Source: RI-43 sp033764725 (GTDB lineage: Bacteria > Pseudomonadota > Alphaproteobacteria > Caulobacterales > Aquidulcibacteraceae). Taken from it: a stretch of DNA of 55,536 nt. Position 1 is the stretch's first letter. Each line of letters starts with the position of its first letter. The DNA is taken from NCBI GenBank assembly GCA_033764725.1, contig JANRIR010000015.1:1-55536 (forward strand). The letters are read 5' to 3'. Under the pieces are notes generated by a model. It was not told where the DNA came from. It searched no databases and saw nothing but the letters and a program-made list of their open reading frames with translations. The position numbers and the translations under genes are program-made. Of this stretch, positions 34,629 to 43,200 are shown piece by piece.

Positions 34629-35606
34629 TTATCGAACGCCTGCGCTGAGCAGATCGTGCATATGGACCACGCCGACGGGCTTTTCGCCCGCGACGACGAT
34701 GAGCACCGTGATCTTCATCTCGTTGAGAACGGCGATGGCGTCGGCCAACGAGGCCTCCGGCGCAATCACGAGCGGACGGGGCGTCATGATGTCGGCGGCG
34801 GCGGCGTCGAACATCGCGGGCGACAGTTTGCGCCGCAAATCGCCGTCGGTGACGACGCCGACGAGTGCGCCGCTTTCGACCACCGCAACGCAGCCGATTC
34901 CGCCTGCGGTCATCGCCGCAAGCGTCTCGCGCACCGGCGTTTGCGGCGTCACCTGCGGAACGGCGCTGCGCATGATGTCGCCGACATGCTTCAGCGCAGC
35001 GCCCAGCGTGCCGCCAGGATGGATTTCCTTGAAGTGCGCGGCCGTAAAGCCTTTCGACTTCAACAACGCCACAGCGATCGCATCGCCCAGCGCCATGCAC
35101 ATCGTGGTCGACGTCGTCGGCGCGGGCGCATCATCGCTCGCCTCGCCGCAATCCGGCAGCAGCAGGACGACGTCCGACGCCTTGGCCAACGTGCTGTGCG
35201 CCTTGAACGTCATCGCGATGAGCGGCACGCGCAGGCGGCGGCAATGATAGAGAATATCGGTCAACTCGCTGACCTCGCCCGACCGCGAGATCGCCAGCAC
35301 GACATCGTCGCGCGTGATCATCCCGAGATCGCCATGGCTGGCCTCGCCGGGATGGACGAATTGCGCCGGCCGACCCGTGGACGACAGCGTGGCCGCGATC
35401 TTGCGCGCGACATGACCGGACTTCCCCATGCCGGTAATGATGGCCCTGCCCCGGGCTGCAGCGATCGCCGCGCAGGCCGCGCCGAACGGCCCGGCGAGCT
35501 CCGCCTGGAGGGCGGCGGCGAGCGCGTCGAGCGCGCGCGCCTCGGCGGCGATCACGGCATAGCCGGCGGCGACGGCGGCGGGTTGGTCGAAGGCGTCAGA
35601 CGTCAT
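34629..35606 (-). CDS. kdsD: D-arabinose 5-phosphate isomerase, KpsF/GutQ family
   Basis: This 325-residue enzyme converts ribulose 5-phosphate to arabinose 5-phosphate, the first step of Kdo synthesis for LPS. An SIS domain contains AIITGMGKSGHVARKIAATLSSTG, FVHPGEASHGDLGMITRDDVVLAISRSGE and LPLIAMT-like strands, and ALGDAIAVALLKSKGF. Two CBS motifs follow: VRETLAAMTAGGIGCVAVVE...GVVTDGDLRR and IMTPRPLVIAPEASLADAIAVLNEMKITVLIVV. The start at 35606 was chosen as MTSDAFDQP, the start of the conserved part. In many relatives this gene sits at the lptC locus; here it is about 30 kb away. Confidence 0.95.
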   Translation of the reverse strand: MTSDAFDQPAAVAAGYAVIAAEARALDALAAALQAELAGPFGAACAAIAAARGRAIITGMGKSGHVARKIAATLSSTGRPAQFVHPGEASHGDLGMITRDDVVLAISRSGEVSELTDILYHCRRLRVPLIAMTFKAHSTLAKASDVVLLLPDCGEASDDAPAPTTSTTMCMALGDAIAVALLKSKGFTAAHFKEIHPGGTLGAALKHVGDIMRSAVPQVTPQTPVRETLAAMTAGGIGCVAVVESGALVGVVTDGDLRRKLSPAMFDAAAADIMTPRPLVIAPEASLADAIAVLNEMKITVLIVVAGEKPVGVVHMHDLLSAGVR

Positions 35607-35730
35607 GCGGCAAGCGCTCTCGCATGCGCCGCGCGCTCTGTCACGATCGCCCCGCCTCTTCGGTGCGCCCGCGCAGGGGGATCGCTCGCGCGAACGCCGC
35701 GCCTGCGCTATGCCGACCGCGGAGGCCCCC

Positions 35731-36417
35731 ATGTCGCTCGCCATCGGCTTCGTCCTGTTTCCGAACGTCACGCAGCTGGACTTCACCGGCCCGCTGCAGG
35801 TGCTTCATCGCGCGCCGGGGGCGACCACCCATATCGTCGCCGGCAGCCTCGACCCTGTTCCCTCCGATTGCGGGCTGGGGCTGGTCCCGACGACGACCTT
35901 TGCGGATTGCCCGCCGCTGGACGTGGTCTGTGCGCCGGGCGGTTTCGGCGTGCGGGATGCGATGGGCGATCCGGCGCTGATCGGGTTCTTGCGCGCCCAG
36001 GGCGCCAACGCCCGCTACGTGACCTCGGTGTGCACGGGGTCTTTCCTGCTCGGCGCCGCGGGTCTGCTCGCCGGCAAGCGCGCGACCACGCATTGGGCCT
36101 ATCGCCATCTGCTGCCGCTGGTCGGCGCCACGCCCGTCGAGGCGCGCGTCGTGCGCGACGGCGCCGTGTTCACCGGCGGCGGCGTCACCGCGGGGATCGA
36201 TTTCGCCTTTACGCTGCTGGCTGAACTCGCAGGCGAGCGCACGGCGCGCGCGATCCAACTCTCTCTTGAATATGATCCTGCGCCGCCGTTCGACGGCGGC
36301 GCGCCGGAGCGAGCGGCGCCGGATGCGCGCGCTGCGGTGGAGAAGCGCTACGCGCCGATCCTGGACGATTTCGCGGCCGCGGTGAAAGCGGCTTATGCGT
36401 CGACGCCGGCTGGGTGA
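35731..36417 (+). CDS. DJ-1/PfpI-family protein, isonitrile hydratase-like
   Basis: This 228-residue protein starts at ATG 35731, set by GGAGG five bases upstream. It reads MSLAIGFVLFPNVTQLDFTGPLQVLHR and has the nucleophile elbow SVCTGSFLLGAAGLLAGKRATTHW, placing the cysteine at residue 101. D17 and T102 are also present; from memory these match the catalytic positions of isonitrile hydratase from Pseudomonas. The protein lacks the AraC-type DNA-binding domain that some relatives carry. It could equally be another DJ-1/PfpI hydratase. It is divergent from kdsD, and its end overlaps the end of the DUF4188 gene by 25 bases. Confidence 0.85.
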   Translation: MSLAIGFVLFPNVTQLDFTGPLQVLHRAPGATTHIVAGSLDPVPSDCGLGLVPTTTFADCPPLDVVCAPGGFGVRDAMGDPALIGFLRAQGANARYVTSVCTGSFLLGAAGLLAGKRATTHWAYRHLLPLVGATPVEARVVRDGAVFTGGGVTAGIDFAFTLLAELAGERTARAIQLSLEYDPAPPFDGGAPERAAPDARAAVEKRYAPILDDFAAAVKAAYASTPAG

Positions 36418-36902
36418 TCGGCGCCGTCGCCCCGGCGTAGACGCCCCTTCGCGCTCTTGCGCGACGCTTCCGCCGGCGCGCTCTCGCCCGCGACCGCGAG
36501 CCCCCACAGCGGCATATTGTTGTAGACGCTTTCGTGCGCCCCATCCTTCACGAGATAGGTCTCGTGCCAGATGCCGACATCGCCATTCGAACCGATCGTC
36601 TTGTTGAAGGCGCGCCAGGCGGGCAGATGGGCGAGTGATGCGTCGGTGGCGTAGCGGTGCAGGTGCTCGAAGCTGCGCCAGTATTGCAATACGAAAATGT
36701 TCGGAAATCCGAAAAACGTCCGGGCATGCAGCAGGCCGAGTTCCGGGCGCTTCGCAAGCTCGATCAGCATGCGCGGCATCGCCGAAGCGACCGGCGCCCA
36801 TTTCCAGACCTTGAGCGGCGCGTTCACCCGCATGCCGATCAGAAAGACGACGAAGTCGCCATCGAGTCTGGCTGTGCGGCGCTCGGCGATGATGTCGCTC
36901 AT
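36393..36902 (-). CDS. DUF4188 protein (monooxygenase-like ABM fold)
   Basis: This 169-residue protein contains DGDFVVFLIGMRVNAPLKVWKWAPVASAMPRMLIELAKRPELGLLHARTFFGFPNIFVLQYWRSFEHLHRYATDASLAHLPAWRAFNKTIGSNGDVGIWHETYLVKDGAHESVYNNMP, the DUF4188 signature. Relatives resemble dimeric alpha-beta barrel monooxygenases. The last ~35 residues are poorly conserved and Arg/Lys-rich, and their codons overlap the end of the PfpI gene. The function is unknown. Confidence 0.88.
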   Translation of the reverse strand: MSDIIAERRTARLDGDFVVFLIGMRVNAPLKVWKWAPVASAMPRMLIELAKRPELGLLHARTFFGFPNIFVLQYWRSFEHLHRYATDASLAHLPAWRAFNKTIGSNGDVGIWHETYLVKDGAHESVYNNMPLWGLAVAGESAPAEASRKSAKGRLRRGDGADHPAGVDA

Positions 36903-37007
36903 GGTCAGACTCCGAGCGCAGGGCTACGCTTCGGACATTTCAACCATGTTGCGTGCCGCGCGCAAGATTCGCCGCGGCGCAGCCTGCAGCGCCGCCAGGC
37001 CAAGTCC

Positions 37008-38174
37008 CTATTCGGGCGCAGCGCCGTCGCGCGCGCGCAAACGATAGAGATTGGTGAGCAGCGCCTGCAATCCGCCGGCGCCTTCGCCGGCGTGCAGATC
37101 GATGCGCCCGACCTTCTCGACGAGCCGCTCCAACGCCTCCAATTCCTTCAGCCGCAGCAGAAGCGGATTGTCCTCCATCAGCCGCGCCGTGTTGAGCAGC
37201 GAGCGCGTGGCGGCGGTCTCTTCCTGGCGGCGGATGAGATTGGCCTTCGCGACGCGCTCCGCCTCCACGACCTTGTTGAGAAGCTCGCGCACGTCGCCGG
37301 GCAGGATCACGTCCTTCACGCCGATGTCGCCGATCTCCGCGCCAAGCGCCTCAACCCGCTCGGCCACGAAAGCGCGCACCTCAGCATCGATGGAATCGCG
37401 CGCGGCGAGGATTTCATCGAGCGTGCGCGTGGCCACGCCTTCGCGGATCGCGAATTGCACCAGCCGGTAGATCGTGTTGGCGACATCCGCCGACGCCAGC
37501 ACGGCCTTTTCCGGGTCGACGATGCGGAAGAACGCCGTCAGCGTGACGCGGATCGCGACGCGATCCTTGGTCAAAATTTCCTGGGCGGTGACCTCGAGCG
37601 GCGTCGGCCGCAGATCGACCTTCGCCACGCGCACGGTGCGCGCGACGCCCCAGAAGGCGTAACGGCCCGGCCCCAGGCGTTCTTTGACTTCGCCATCGAC
37701 GATCAGCAGCGCCGCTTCGTGCGGCTCGACCAAAGCCTGCACGATGCTGGTCGTGCGCGCCGCATCGATCTTGTCGAGATGCTTGCGCTCCACGCGCAGA
37801 GACGCGGCGGTGTCGATGCGCTCCACCGTCACCTCCGTCGCGACCTTCCAGAACGCCCGCGCGGAGTTCGGCAGCACCACGTGCTTCGGCTCGCCGTCGA
37901 GCGAGACGATCGCGATCTCGTTGGCGCCGACGCGCACGATTTCGAACATGTCCGCAAGCTCTGGCCGTGCGCGCACCAGAAGAAGCGCGCGCTCCACCGG
38001 AAACTCGCCGCGCACCACGCGGATCGTCTCAACCGCGAGGCGCTTGCCGGGGTCGAACGCGCGAAAGCGCCCCGGCGACAGGACCGCCTCGAAGCGGCCG
38101 TCGCGGGTCAACAGGCCGCGCTCTTCGTCGTCGATGATTGCGGTGAGATGGAAAAGGCCGCGCTTCGTCGTCAT
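37008..38174 (-). CDS. Slipin-family (SPFH) protein
   Basis: This 388-residue protein has an N-terminal strand-rich part (IIDDEERGLLTRDGRFEAVLSPGRFRAF) and a stomatin/SPFH core (ALLIVDGEVKERLGPGRYAFWGVARTVRVAKVDLRPTPLEVTAQEILTKDRVAIRVTLTAFFRIVDPEKAVLAS). A helical segment follows (VEALGAEIGDIGVKDVILPGDVRELLNKVVEAERVAKANLIRRQEETAATRSLLNTARLMEDNPLLLRLKELEALE). It has no transmembrane helix, as in this soluble slipin branch. SPFH proteins organise membrane microdomains or proteases. The region upstream (38175-38453) holds no gene I recognise, and the two tRNA-like sequences lie beyond it. Confidence 0.88.
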   Translation of the reverse strand: MTTKRGLFHLTAIIDDEERGLLTRDGRFEAVLSPGRFRAFDPGKRLAVETIRVVRGEFPVERALLLVRARPELADMFEIVRVGANEIAIVSLDGEPKHVVLPNSARAFWKVATEVTVERIDTAASLRVERKHLDKIDAARTTSIVQALVEPHEAALLIVDGEVKERLGPGRYAFWGVARTVRVAKVDLRPTPLEVTAQEILTKDRVAIRVTLTAFFRIVDPEKAVLASADVANTIYRLVQFAIREGVATRTLDEILAARDSIDAEVRAFVAERVEALGAEIGDIGVKDVILPGDVRELLNKVVEAERVAKANLIRRQEETAATRSLLNTARLMEDNPLLLRLKELEALERLVEKVGRIDLHAGEGAGGLQALLTNLYRLRARDGAAPE

Positions 38175-38453
38175 GGTCTTCTGCTTTACTTCTATAATTG
38201 CGCAAACACAAAGGTCGCCGGTCGCTTACCCACGCCGTCGATGCGGGCCCGCGCTTGAGCCTGAAGGCTTTGACGCGCACGCCGAACCCGAAGATCCGGC
38301 GCCGCCTTCATCGCCCGCAGGCGGCATCCGCGCGCGCGCAGAGCATCCCCGACGCTTGTCGCGCAGCCGCTCGCGCAGCCGAAGCCTTGCGATCGTCGCG
38401 CGGCTGGGAAGCGACCGGCTCCCCGATTTTGAAGTCCGCTTGGAAAGCGAACG
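38175..38453. other. Non-coding stretch upstream of the slipin gene
   Basis: About 280 bases without a convincing open frame. The part nearest the slipin gene is locally AT-rich (GCGCAATTATAGAAGTAAAG on the minus strand) and may hold its promoter and AGAAG ribosome-binding site. The rest is GC-rich and shows no repeat. The similar 38601-38726 stretch upstream of the tRNA-like pair shows only a short CCCGG...CCGGG hairpin. Confidence 0.4.
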
Positions 38454-38526
38454 AAACGACAGAGGAGTCGAACCTCCGACAGCAAGATCAGCAGTCTTGT
38501 GCTCTAACCCACTGAGCTAGTCGTTT
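38453..38526 (-). tRNA. Atypical tRNA-like gene, anticodon GCT with a short variable loop
   Basis: It folds as a full cloverleaf: acceptor stem AAACGAC/GTCGTTT (7 perfect pairs), D-arm GCTC...GAGC, anticodon arm CAAGA-CTGCTGA-TCTTG with anticodon GCT (38490-38492) and the T33 expected before it, variable loop of only five bases, and T-arm GGAGG-TTCGACT-CCTCT. Serine tRNAs reading AGC/AGT normally have a long variable arm; this one is class I in shape. CCA is not encoded, and the first pair is A-T. Identity as functional serine tRNA, tRNA of other charging, or tRNA-like element is open. Confidence 0.6.
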
Positions 38527-38600
38527 GGAGGAGGCGAAAGGAATTGAACCTTCGTCCTGCCGGCGCACGCCGGCCGCTCTCACCACTGAGCTACGCCACC
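38526..38600 (-). tRNA. tRNA-like sequence with a 6-base anticodon loop (probable pseudo-tRNA)
   Basis: It has acceptor GGTGGCG / CGCCTCC (one T-T mismatch at 3-70), D-arm GCTC-AGTGGTGA-GAGC, T-arm GAAGG-TTCAATT-CCTTT, discriminator T and an encoded CCA. The anticodon arm is only 16 bases (GCCGG-CGTGCG-CCGGC), giving a six-base loop without the required T33, so no anticodon can be read. The last A of its CCA (38526) is the first base of the next tRNA-like gene, so the two abut without a spacer. Confidence 0.55.
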
Positions 38601-38726
38601 GGCTTCCCCACGCGGAACACGCAAACCCACAGGGCGCGCGCCAGCCCGGACTCAAGAGCCGGGACACAAGGCTTGGAAAAGCAGCCCTACACTAGAGATC
38701 GTTCGCCGCGCTGAAAAGCATCCGCG

Positions 38727-39281
38727 TTACGCCGCCGCAAATCCCATGCGGCGGCGCATCGCTGCGTCCTGCGCGAGCAGCATCATCAGCCGCGCATCGA
38801 CATTGCGTCCCCGCGCCAGCGAAAAGCGCGGCTCGATCTCGCCGGTATAGGCGAAACCCGCCTTCTCCAGCACGCGCCCCGAGGCGGGATTGTCGACGAA
38901 GTGCGTCGCCGTCACCGGCCCTTCGCGCAGCGCCTCCGCGGAGACCGCGCGCGCGGCTTCGGTGGCGTAGCCGCGGCCCCAATAGGGCCGGCCGACCCAG
39001 TAGCCGATCTCGATGTCGCCGGCGCGTTTGCGGTGCGCGCCGATGCAGCCGATCAGCGCGTCGCCGCCGGCGTCGAGCGCATAGACATGATCCAGCCCCA
39101 GCGCCTGGCGCGCATGCATGATCTGGATGAACCCCTCGGCTGCGACGCGAGGATGCGGATACGGGATCATGCCGACCATGCGGGCCACATCGATGTCCGA
39201 CGTGAGCGCGGCGATGCGGGCGGCGTCGCTCATGGCGAGCGGCCGCAGGATCAGGCGTTCGGTCTCGATCGTCGTGCGCAT
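38727..39281 (-). CDS. GNAT-family N-acetyltransferase (RimJ/RimL-like)
   Basis: This 184-residue protein begins MRTTIETERLILRPLAMSDAARIAALTSDIDVARMVGMIPYPHP and has DALIGCIGAHRKRAGDIEIGYWVGRPYWGRGYATEAARAV, with the acetyl-CoA motif GRGYAT, and FVDNPASGRVLEKAGFAYTGE. These are typical of the RimJ/RimL acetyltransferase type found next to rpmA and obgE in alphaproteobacteria. The obgE gene, usually the next one, is absent here. A terminator lies between it and rpmA, so it likely has its own promoter. Confidence 0.9.
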   Translation of the reverse strand: MRTTIETERLILRPLAMSDAARIAALTSDIDVARMVGMIPYPHPRVAAEGFIQIMHARQALGLDHVYALDAGGDALIGCIGAHRKRAGDIEIGYWVGRPYWGRGYATEAARAVSAEALREGPVTATHFVDNPASGRVLEKAGFAYTGEIEPRFSLARGRNVDARLMMLLAQDAAMRRRMGFAAA

Positions 39282-39320
39282 AGGCGCCTCCGCTGCTCCG
39301 CGCGAGGTGTCGGCGCCCCC

Positions 39321-39358
39321 AAAATGCGAACGGGGGAGCCGGCGTTCCGGCTCCCCCG
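39321..39358 (-). terminator. Intrinsic terminator of rplU-rpmA
   Basis: A 12-bp perfect stem CGGGGGAGCCGG / CCGGCTCCCCCG (39331-39342, 39347-39358) with loop CGTT is followed on the minus strand by TTCGCATTTT. It lies about 60 bases past the rpmA stop. Confidence 0.75.
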
Positions 39359-39420
39359 CGCGGGTGAAGTCAAACCGGATCGCCATCGTGAGCGGCGACC
39401 CGGAAATGGTCCGAAGTCGC

Positions 39421-39690
39421 CTATTCGGCCGCCATGGCGGCCGGAAGGATCGATACGAAGGTGCGCCCGTCTCGTTTCGTGGCGAAGGTCACTTCGCCGT
39501 CCACGAGCGCAAACAACGTATAGTCGCGTCCACATCCGACATTCGTGCCGGGATGGAATTTGGTCCCGCGCTGGCGCACGAGGATATTGCCGGCCAGCAC
39601 GCGCTGTCCGCCGAAGCGCTTCACGCCAAGCCGTTGGCCCGGGCTGTCGCGCCCGTTGCGAGAGGAACCGCCTGCTTTTTTGTGCGCCAT
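39421..39690 (-). CDS. rpmA: 50S ribosomal protein L27
   Basis: This 89-residue protein begins MAHKKAGGSSRNGRDSPGQRLGVKRFGGQRVLAGNILVRQRGTKFHPGTNVGCGRDYTLFALVDGEVTF, an unmistakable L27. The N-terminal tail, AHKKAGGSSRNGRDS, reaches the peptidyl-transferase centre in known ribosomes. It is followed by the terminator at 39321-39358 and preceded by rplU, with a 67-base gap. Confidence 0.98.
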   Translation of the reverse strand: MAHKKAGGSSRNGRDSPGQRLGVKRFGGQRVLAGNILVRQRGTKFHPGTNVGCGRDYTLFALVDGEVTFATKRDGRTFVSILPAAMAAE

Positions 39691-39757
39691 GGCGCGTGCT
39701 CCGATGAGGTTCGTTTGGCCCCTGAATGGGGCGAGACGTGGGCTTTCGCGTTACAAA

Positions 39758-40072
39758 TCAGCCGGGCTGGATGGCCGTGATCTTGACCTTGGTTTCGAAC
39801 TGGCGGTGGCCGTTCTTGCGCCGATAGGTCGAGCGGCGGCGCTTCTTGAACACGATCACCTTCTCGCCCTTGGCGGTTTCCACCAGCTCGCCCGTGACCG
39901 AGGCCCCGGCGACGCGCGGGGCGCCCACGGTGACCTTGCCGCCGTCGGCGACCATGAGCACGTCGGAGAACGACACCGTCGCCCCCGGCTCGCCCTCGAG
40001 CTTTTCGATCACGATCGTGTCGCCCGCAGCGACCCGATACTGCTTCCCGCCGGTCTTGATCACCGCGAACAT
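39758..40072 (-). CDS. rplU: 50S ribosomal protein L21
   Basis: This 104-residue protein starts MFAVIKTGGKQYRVAAGDTIVIEKLEGEPGATVSFSDVLMV and ends VFKKRRRSTYRRKNGHRQFETKVKITAIQPG, the L21 pattern. The start at 40072 was chosen over a longer frame because it begins at the conserved residues. The leader holds a hairpin (40097-40120). L21 commonly controls its own operon through its leader in other bacteria; whether this hairpin takes part is unknown. Confidence 0.97.
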   Translation of the reverse strand: MFAVIKTGGKQYRVAAGDTIVIEKLEGEPGATVSFSDVLMVADGGKVTVGAPRVAGASVTGELVETAKGEKVIVFKKRRRSTYRRKNGHRQFETKVKITAIQPG

Positions 40073-40096
40073 GATGCAACGTCCAATAAGAAAGGG

Positions 40097-40120
40097 CCGC
40101 CCGAGCATGCGCCCGGGCGG
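40097..40120 (-). promoter_or_regulatory. Hairpin in the rplU leader
   Basis: Arms CCGCCCG (40097-40103) and CGGGCGG (40114-40120) pair around a 10-base loop in the region between rplU and the divergent restriction-modification gene. On the minus strand the stem is followed by CCCTTTCTTATT, so a weak attenuator is possible. Confidence 0.35.
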
Positions 40121-40208
40121 GGAGCCGGCGATATAGCCGCGGGGGCCGGGGCGGGTCAACGGGGGATGGGGTGGATTTGGGCGTTGGTTTCCCCCCATAG
40201 TTGAGCTT

Positions 40209-40216
40209 GGAGGGGG
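40209..40216 (+). promoter_or_regulatory. Ribosome-binding site fixing the GTG start at 40222
   Basis: GGAGGGGG with a five-base spacer precedes GTG at 40222. The upstream TTG at 40201 has no such signal. Confidence 0.65.
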
Positions 40217-40221
40217 TGGGT

Positions 40222-43200
40222 GTGACCAGCGCAGAAGCCTTTATCGCGAAGTGGAAATCGAGCCACGGCGCCGAGCGGGCCAATTATGTCGGATTTCTGT
40301 ACGAGCTCTGTGACGTGCTTGGCGTTGACCGGCCGGACGCATCGATTGGCGGCGAAGGCGGAGACTACACATTCGAACGCCCGGTGAGGCCGCGCGAAAG
40401 CGCGGACACCTCAAACCCCAAGCGCATCGACCTTTACAAGCGCGACTGCTTTATTCTCGAGGCGAAGCAATCACGACTACCGGGCAGCAAGAACGCGCTG
40501 CCGGGCCAGATGATCCTGTTCAATGAAGCGCCCCAGGGCGAGCGAACCGCACAACGCGGCTGGGATGTGATGATGCGCAACGCGCGCAAGCAGGCGGAGG
40601 GCTATGTCTTTCTGCTTGAAGCATCCCATAAGGCCCCGCCCTTCATCATCGTCTGCGACGTCGGCCATTGTCTGGAGCTTTACGCCGACTTCACGGGCAC
40701 GGGCCGCGCCTACACGCAATTCCCCGACCGCAACGGGTATCGCATCTTTCTTGATGATCTGCGCGATGCGAAGCCACGAGATCTGCTCAAGTCGATCTGG
40801 ACCAACCCGCATGCACTCGATCCAGCCAGGAAGGCCGTTCGCGTCACGCGCGGGATCGCGGCCTATCTCGCCGAAGTCAGCAAGGCGCTGGAAGAGCGCG
40901 GCAATCACGCAGAGGATGTAGCGCACTTCCTGATGCGTTGCCTGTTCACGATGTTCGCCGAGGACACGGGGCTTTTGCCGAAAACAAGTTTTCGAGAACT
41001 CCTGCGAAAGTGCGTCGAGACGCCGGAAATCTTTCCGCGTCGACTCAAACGCCTTTGGTCGGAGATGGAATCGGGCGTCGACATCAGCGAAGTGCTAGAC
41101 GCGCGCATCCGCCATTTCAACGGCGGCCTGTTCAAGAACACCACAGTGTTCGAGCTCCGGCGCGAAGAGATCGGCGTACTCATGCGCGCCGCTGAGGCCG
41201 ACTGGCGCGAAGTCGATCCGGCCATTTTCGGCACGCTGCTTGAACAGGCGCTAAATCCCGCCGAGCGGAAGAAACTCGGCGCCCATTACACGCCGCGCGC
41301 CTATGTGCAGCGCCTGGTCGAGGTTACGGTGATGGCGCCGATGCGCGCTGATTGGGAAGCAGCGTTGACGAAGGCCGAATTGGCCAAGGAGGACGGAAAG
41401 GACGACGACGCCGTCGCCATCATTCGCGGGTTTCTCGATCAGCTCACGCACACGCGCGTTTTGGACCCGGCCTGCGGCACGGGCAATTTTCTGTATGTTG
41501 CGCTCGAACTCATGAAACAGCTCGAAGGCGAGGTGTTGGAGACCTTGACGAAACTGGGCGACGAACAAGGCCTGCTGACATTCAAAAACCTCACCGTCGA
41601 TCCGCATCTCTTCCTGGGACTTGAGCGCAATCCGCGCGCCGCCGCCATCGCCGAATTGGTGGTCTGGATCGGGTATCTGCAATGGCACTATCGCAATACG
41701 TCCGCTCATCCTGAAGAGCCGATCCTGCGGGCGTTCGACAACATCAATTTTGGCCGCCGCGAAGGCTATGACGCGGTGCTGACGTGGGACGGGTTTCCTC
41801 TGCCGAAATTCCAGAATGGCGTAGAATCCTATCCCAATCCCCGCCGCCCTACTTGGCCAGAAGCGGAATTCATCGTCGGCAACCCGCCCTTCATCGGCGG
41901 CAAGGACATCCGCTCGCGCACCGATCCCGGCTACGCCGAAGCGCTCTGGGCCGCGCATCCGCAGATGAATGAGAGCGCCGATTATGTAATGTATTGGTGG
42001 GATCGCGCCGCGGGCATCCTCACCGCCGCTGAAAGCAAGCTGCGCCGCTTCGGTCTCGTCACCACGAATTCGATCAGCCAGGTGTTTCAGCGCCGCGTGA
42101 TCGAGCGCCATCTCGCGGGCAAGACCCCGCTCTGCCTGGTCTTCGCCATCCCCGATCAGCCTTGGACCAAAGCGACAAAGGATAGCGCCGCCGTGCGCAT
42201 CGCCATGACCGTCGCGCAAACCGCACCGACCTTCGGCACGCTGATGGAATCCGTCTCCGAACGCGACATCGACACCGACGAACCGAAAATCGAGTTCAAG
42301 GTTTCAATGGGCAGGATCAACGCGGACTTGAGCGTCGGTGTTGATGTGACGAAGGCTGTCCCCTTGCTCGCCGGCGAGGGCCTGTGTTCACCCGGTGTAA
42401 AACTGCACGGCGCAGGCTTCATCGTAACACCTGCGGAAGCAGCGCTGCTCGGTCTCGGCAAGCGCGCCGGGCTTGAGCGCCACATCCGCCCCTATCGCAA
42501 CGGCCGCGATCTCGCCGGCCATTCGCGCGATGCGATGGTGATCGATCTGCTCGGCTTGAGCGCCGACGAGGTTCGCCAACGTTACCCGGAAGTCTATCAA
42601 CACCTGCTCACCCAGGTGAAGCCCGAGCGCGATCAGAACAATCGCGAGACGTACAAGAACAATTGGTGGGTGTTCGGCGAACCGCGCCGCGAACTGCGAC
42701 CGGCGCTAGATGGCCTCAACCGTTACATCGCAACGATTGAAACGTCACAACATCGAACGTTTTTGTTTCTTGATGGTAGCGTACTGCCAGACAACAAACT
42801 CATCGTGATCGCAAGCGGTGACGGAGCGCACCTAGCCATTCTCTCATCGAGAACGCACCTCGCCTGGACATCTCAAGCTGGCGCCTTGCTTGAAGACAGG
42901 CCGGTCTACGTCAAAACGTCCTGTTTCGATCCCTTTCCCTTCCCCGATCCGCCCGAGCCGCTCAAAGCCAAGCTCCGCGCGCTCGGCGAAGAACTCGATT
43001 CCACGCGCAAGCGCGTGCAGGCCGAACATCCCGACCTCACCCTCACTGGCCTCTACAACGTGCTTGAAAAAGTGAAGGCCAGCGCCGAACTCACCCCAGC
43101 GGACGAGGACGTGAAAACGCGCGGCCTCGTGCTCGTGCTTAAGGATCTCCACGATCGGATCGACGCCGCGACCGCCGAGGCTTACGGCTGGCCCGCCGAT

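Noticed and set aside
32909..34648. 579-residue plus-strand frame
   Set aside because: Antisense to the 2OG-Fe oxygenase and GST genes, composition typical of shadow frames.
38192..38515. Small frames on both strands beside the tRNA-like pair
   Set aside because: Arg/Ala-rich, no ribosome-binding site, and they run into the tRNA-like sequences.
42720..42900. Local drop in GC inside the restriction-modification gene as sign of a swapped recognition domain
   Set aside because: The segment encodes the conserved post-recognition block common to the family rather than the variable recognition region, so a domain swap is not supported there.
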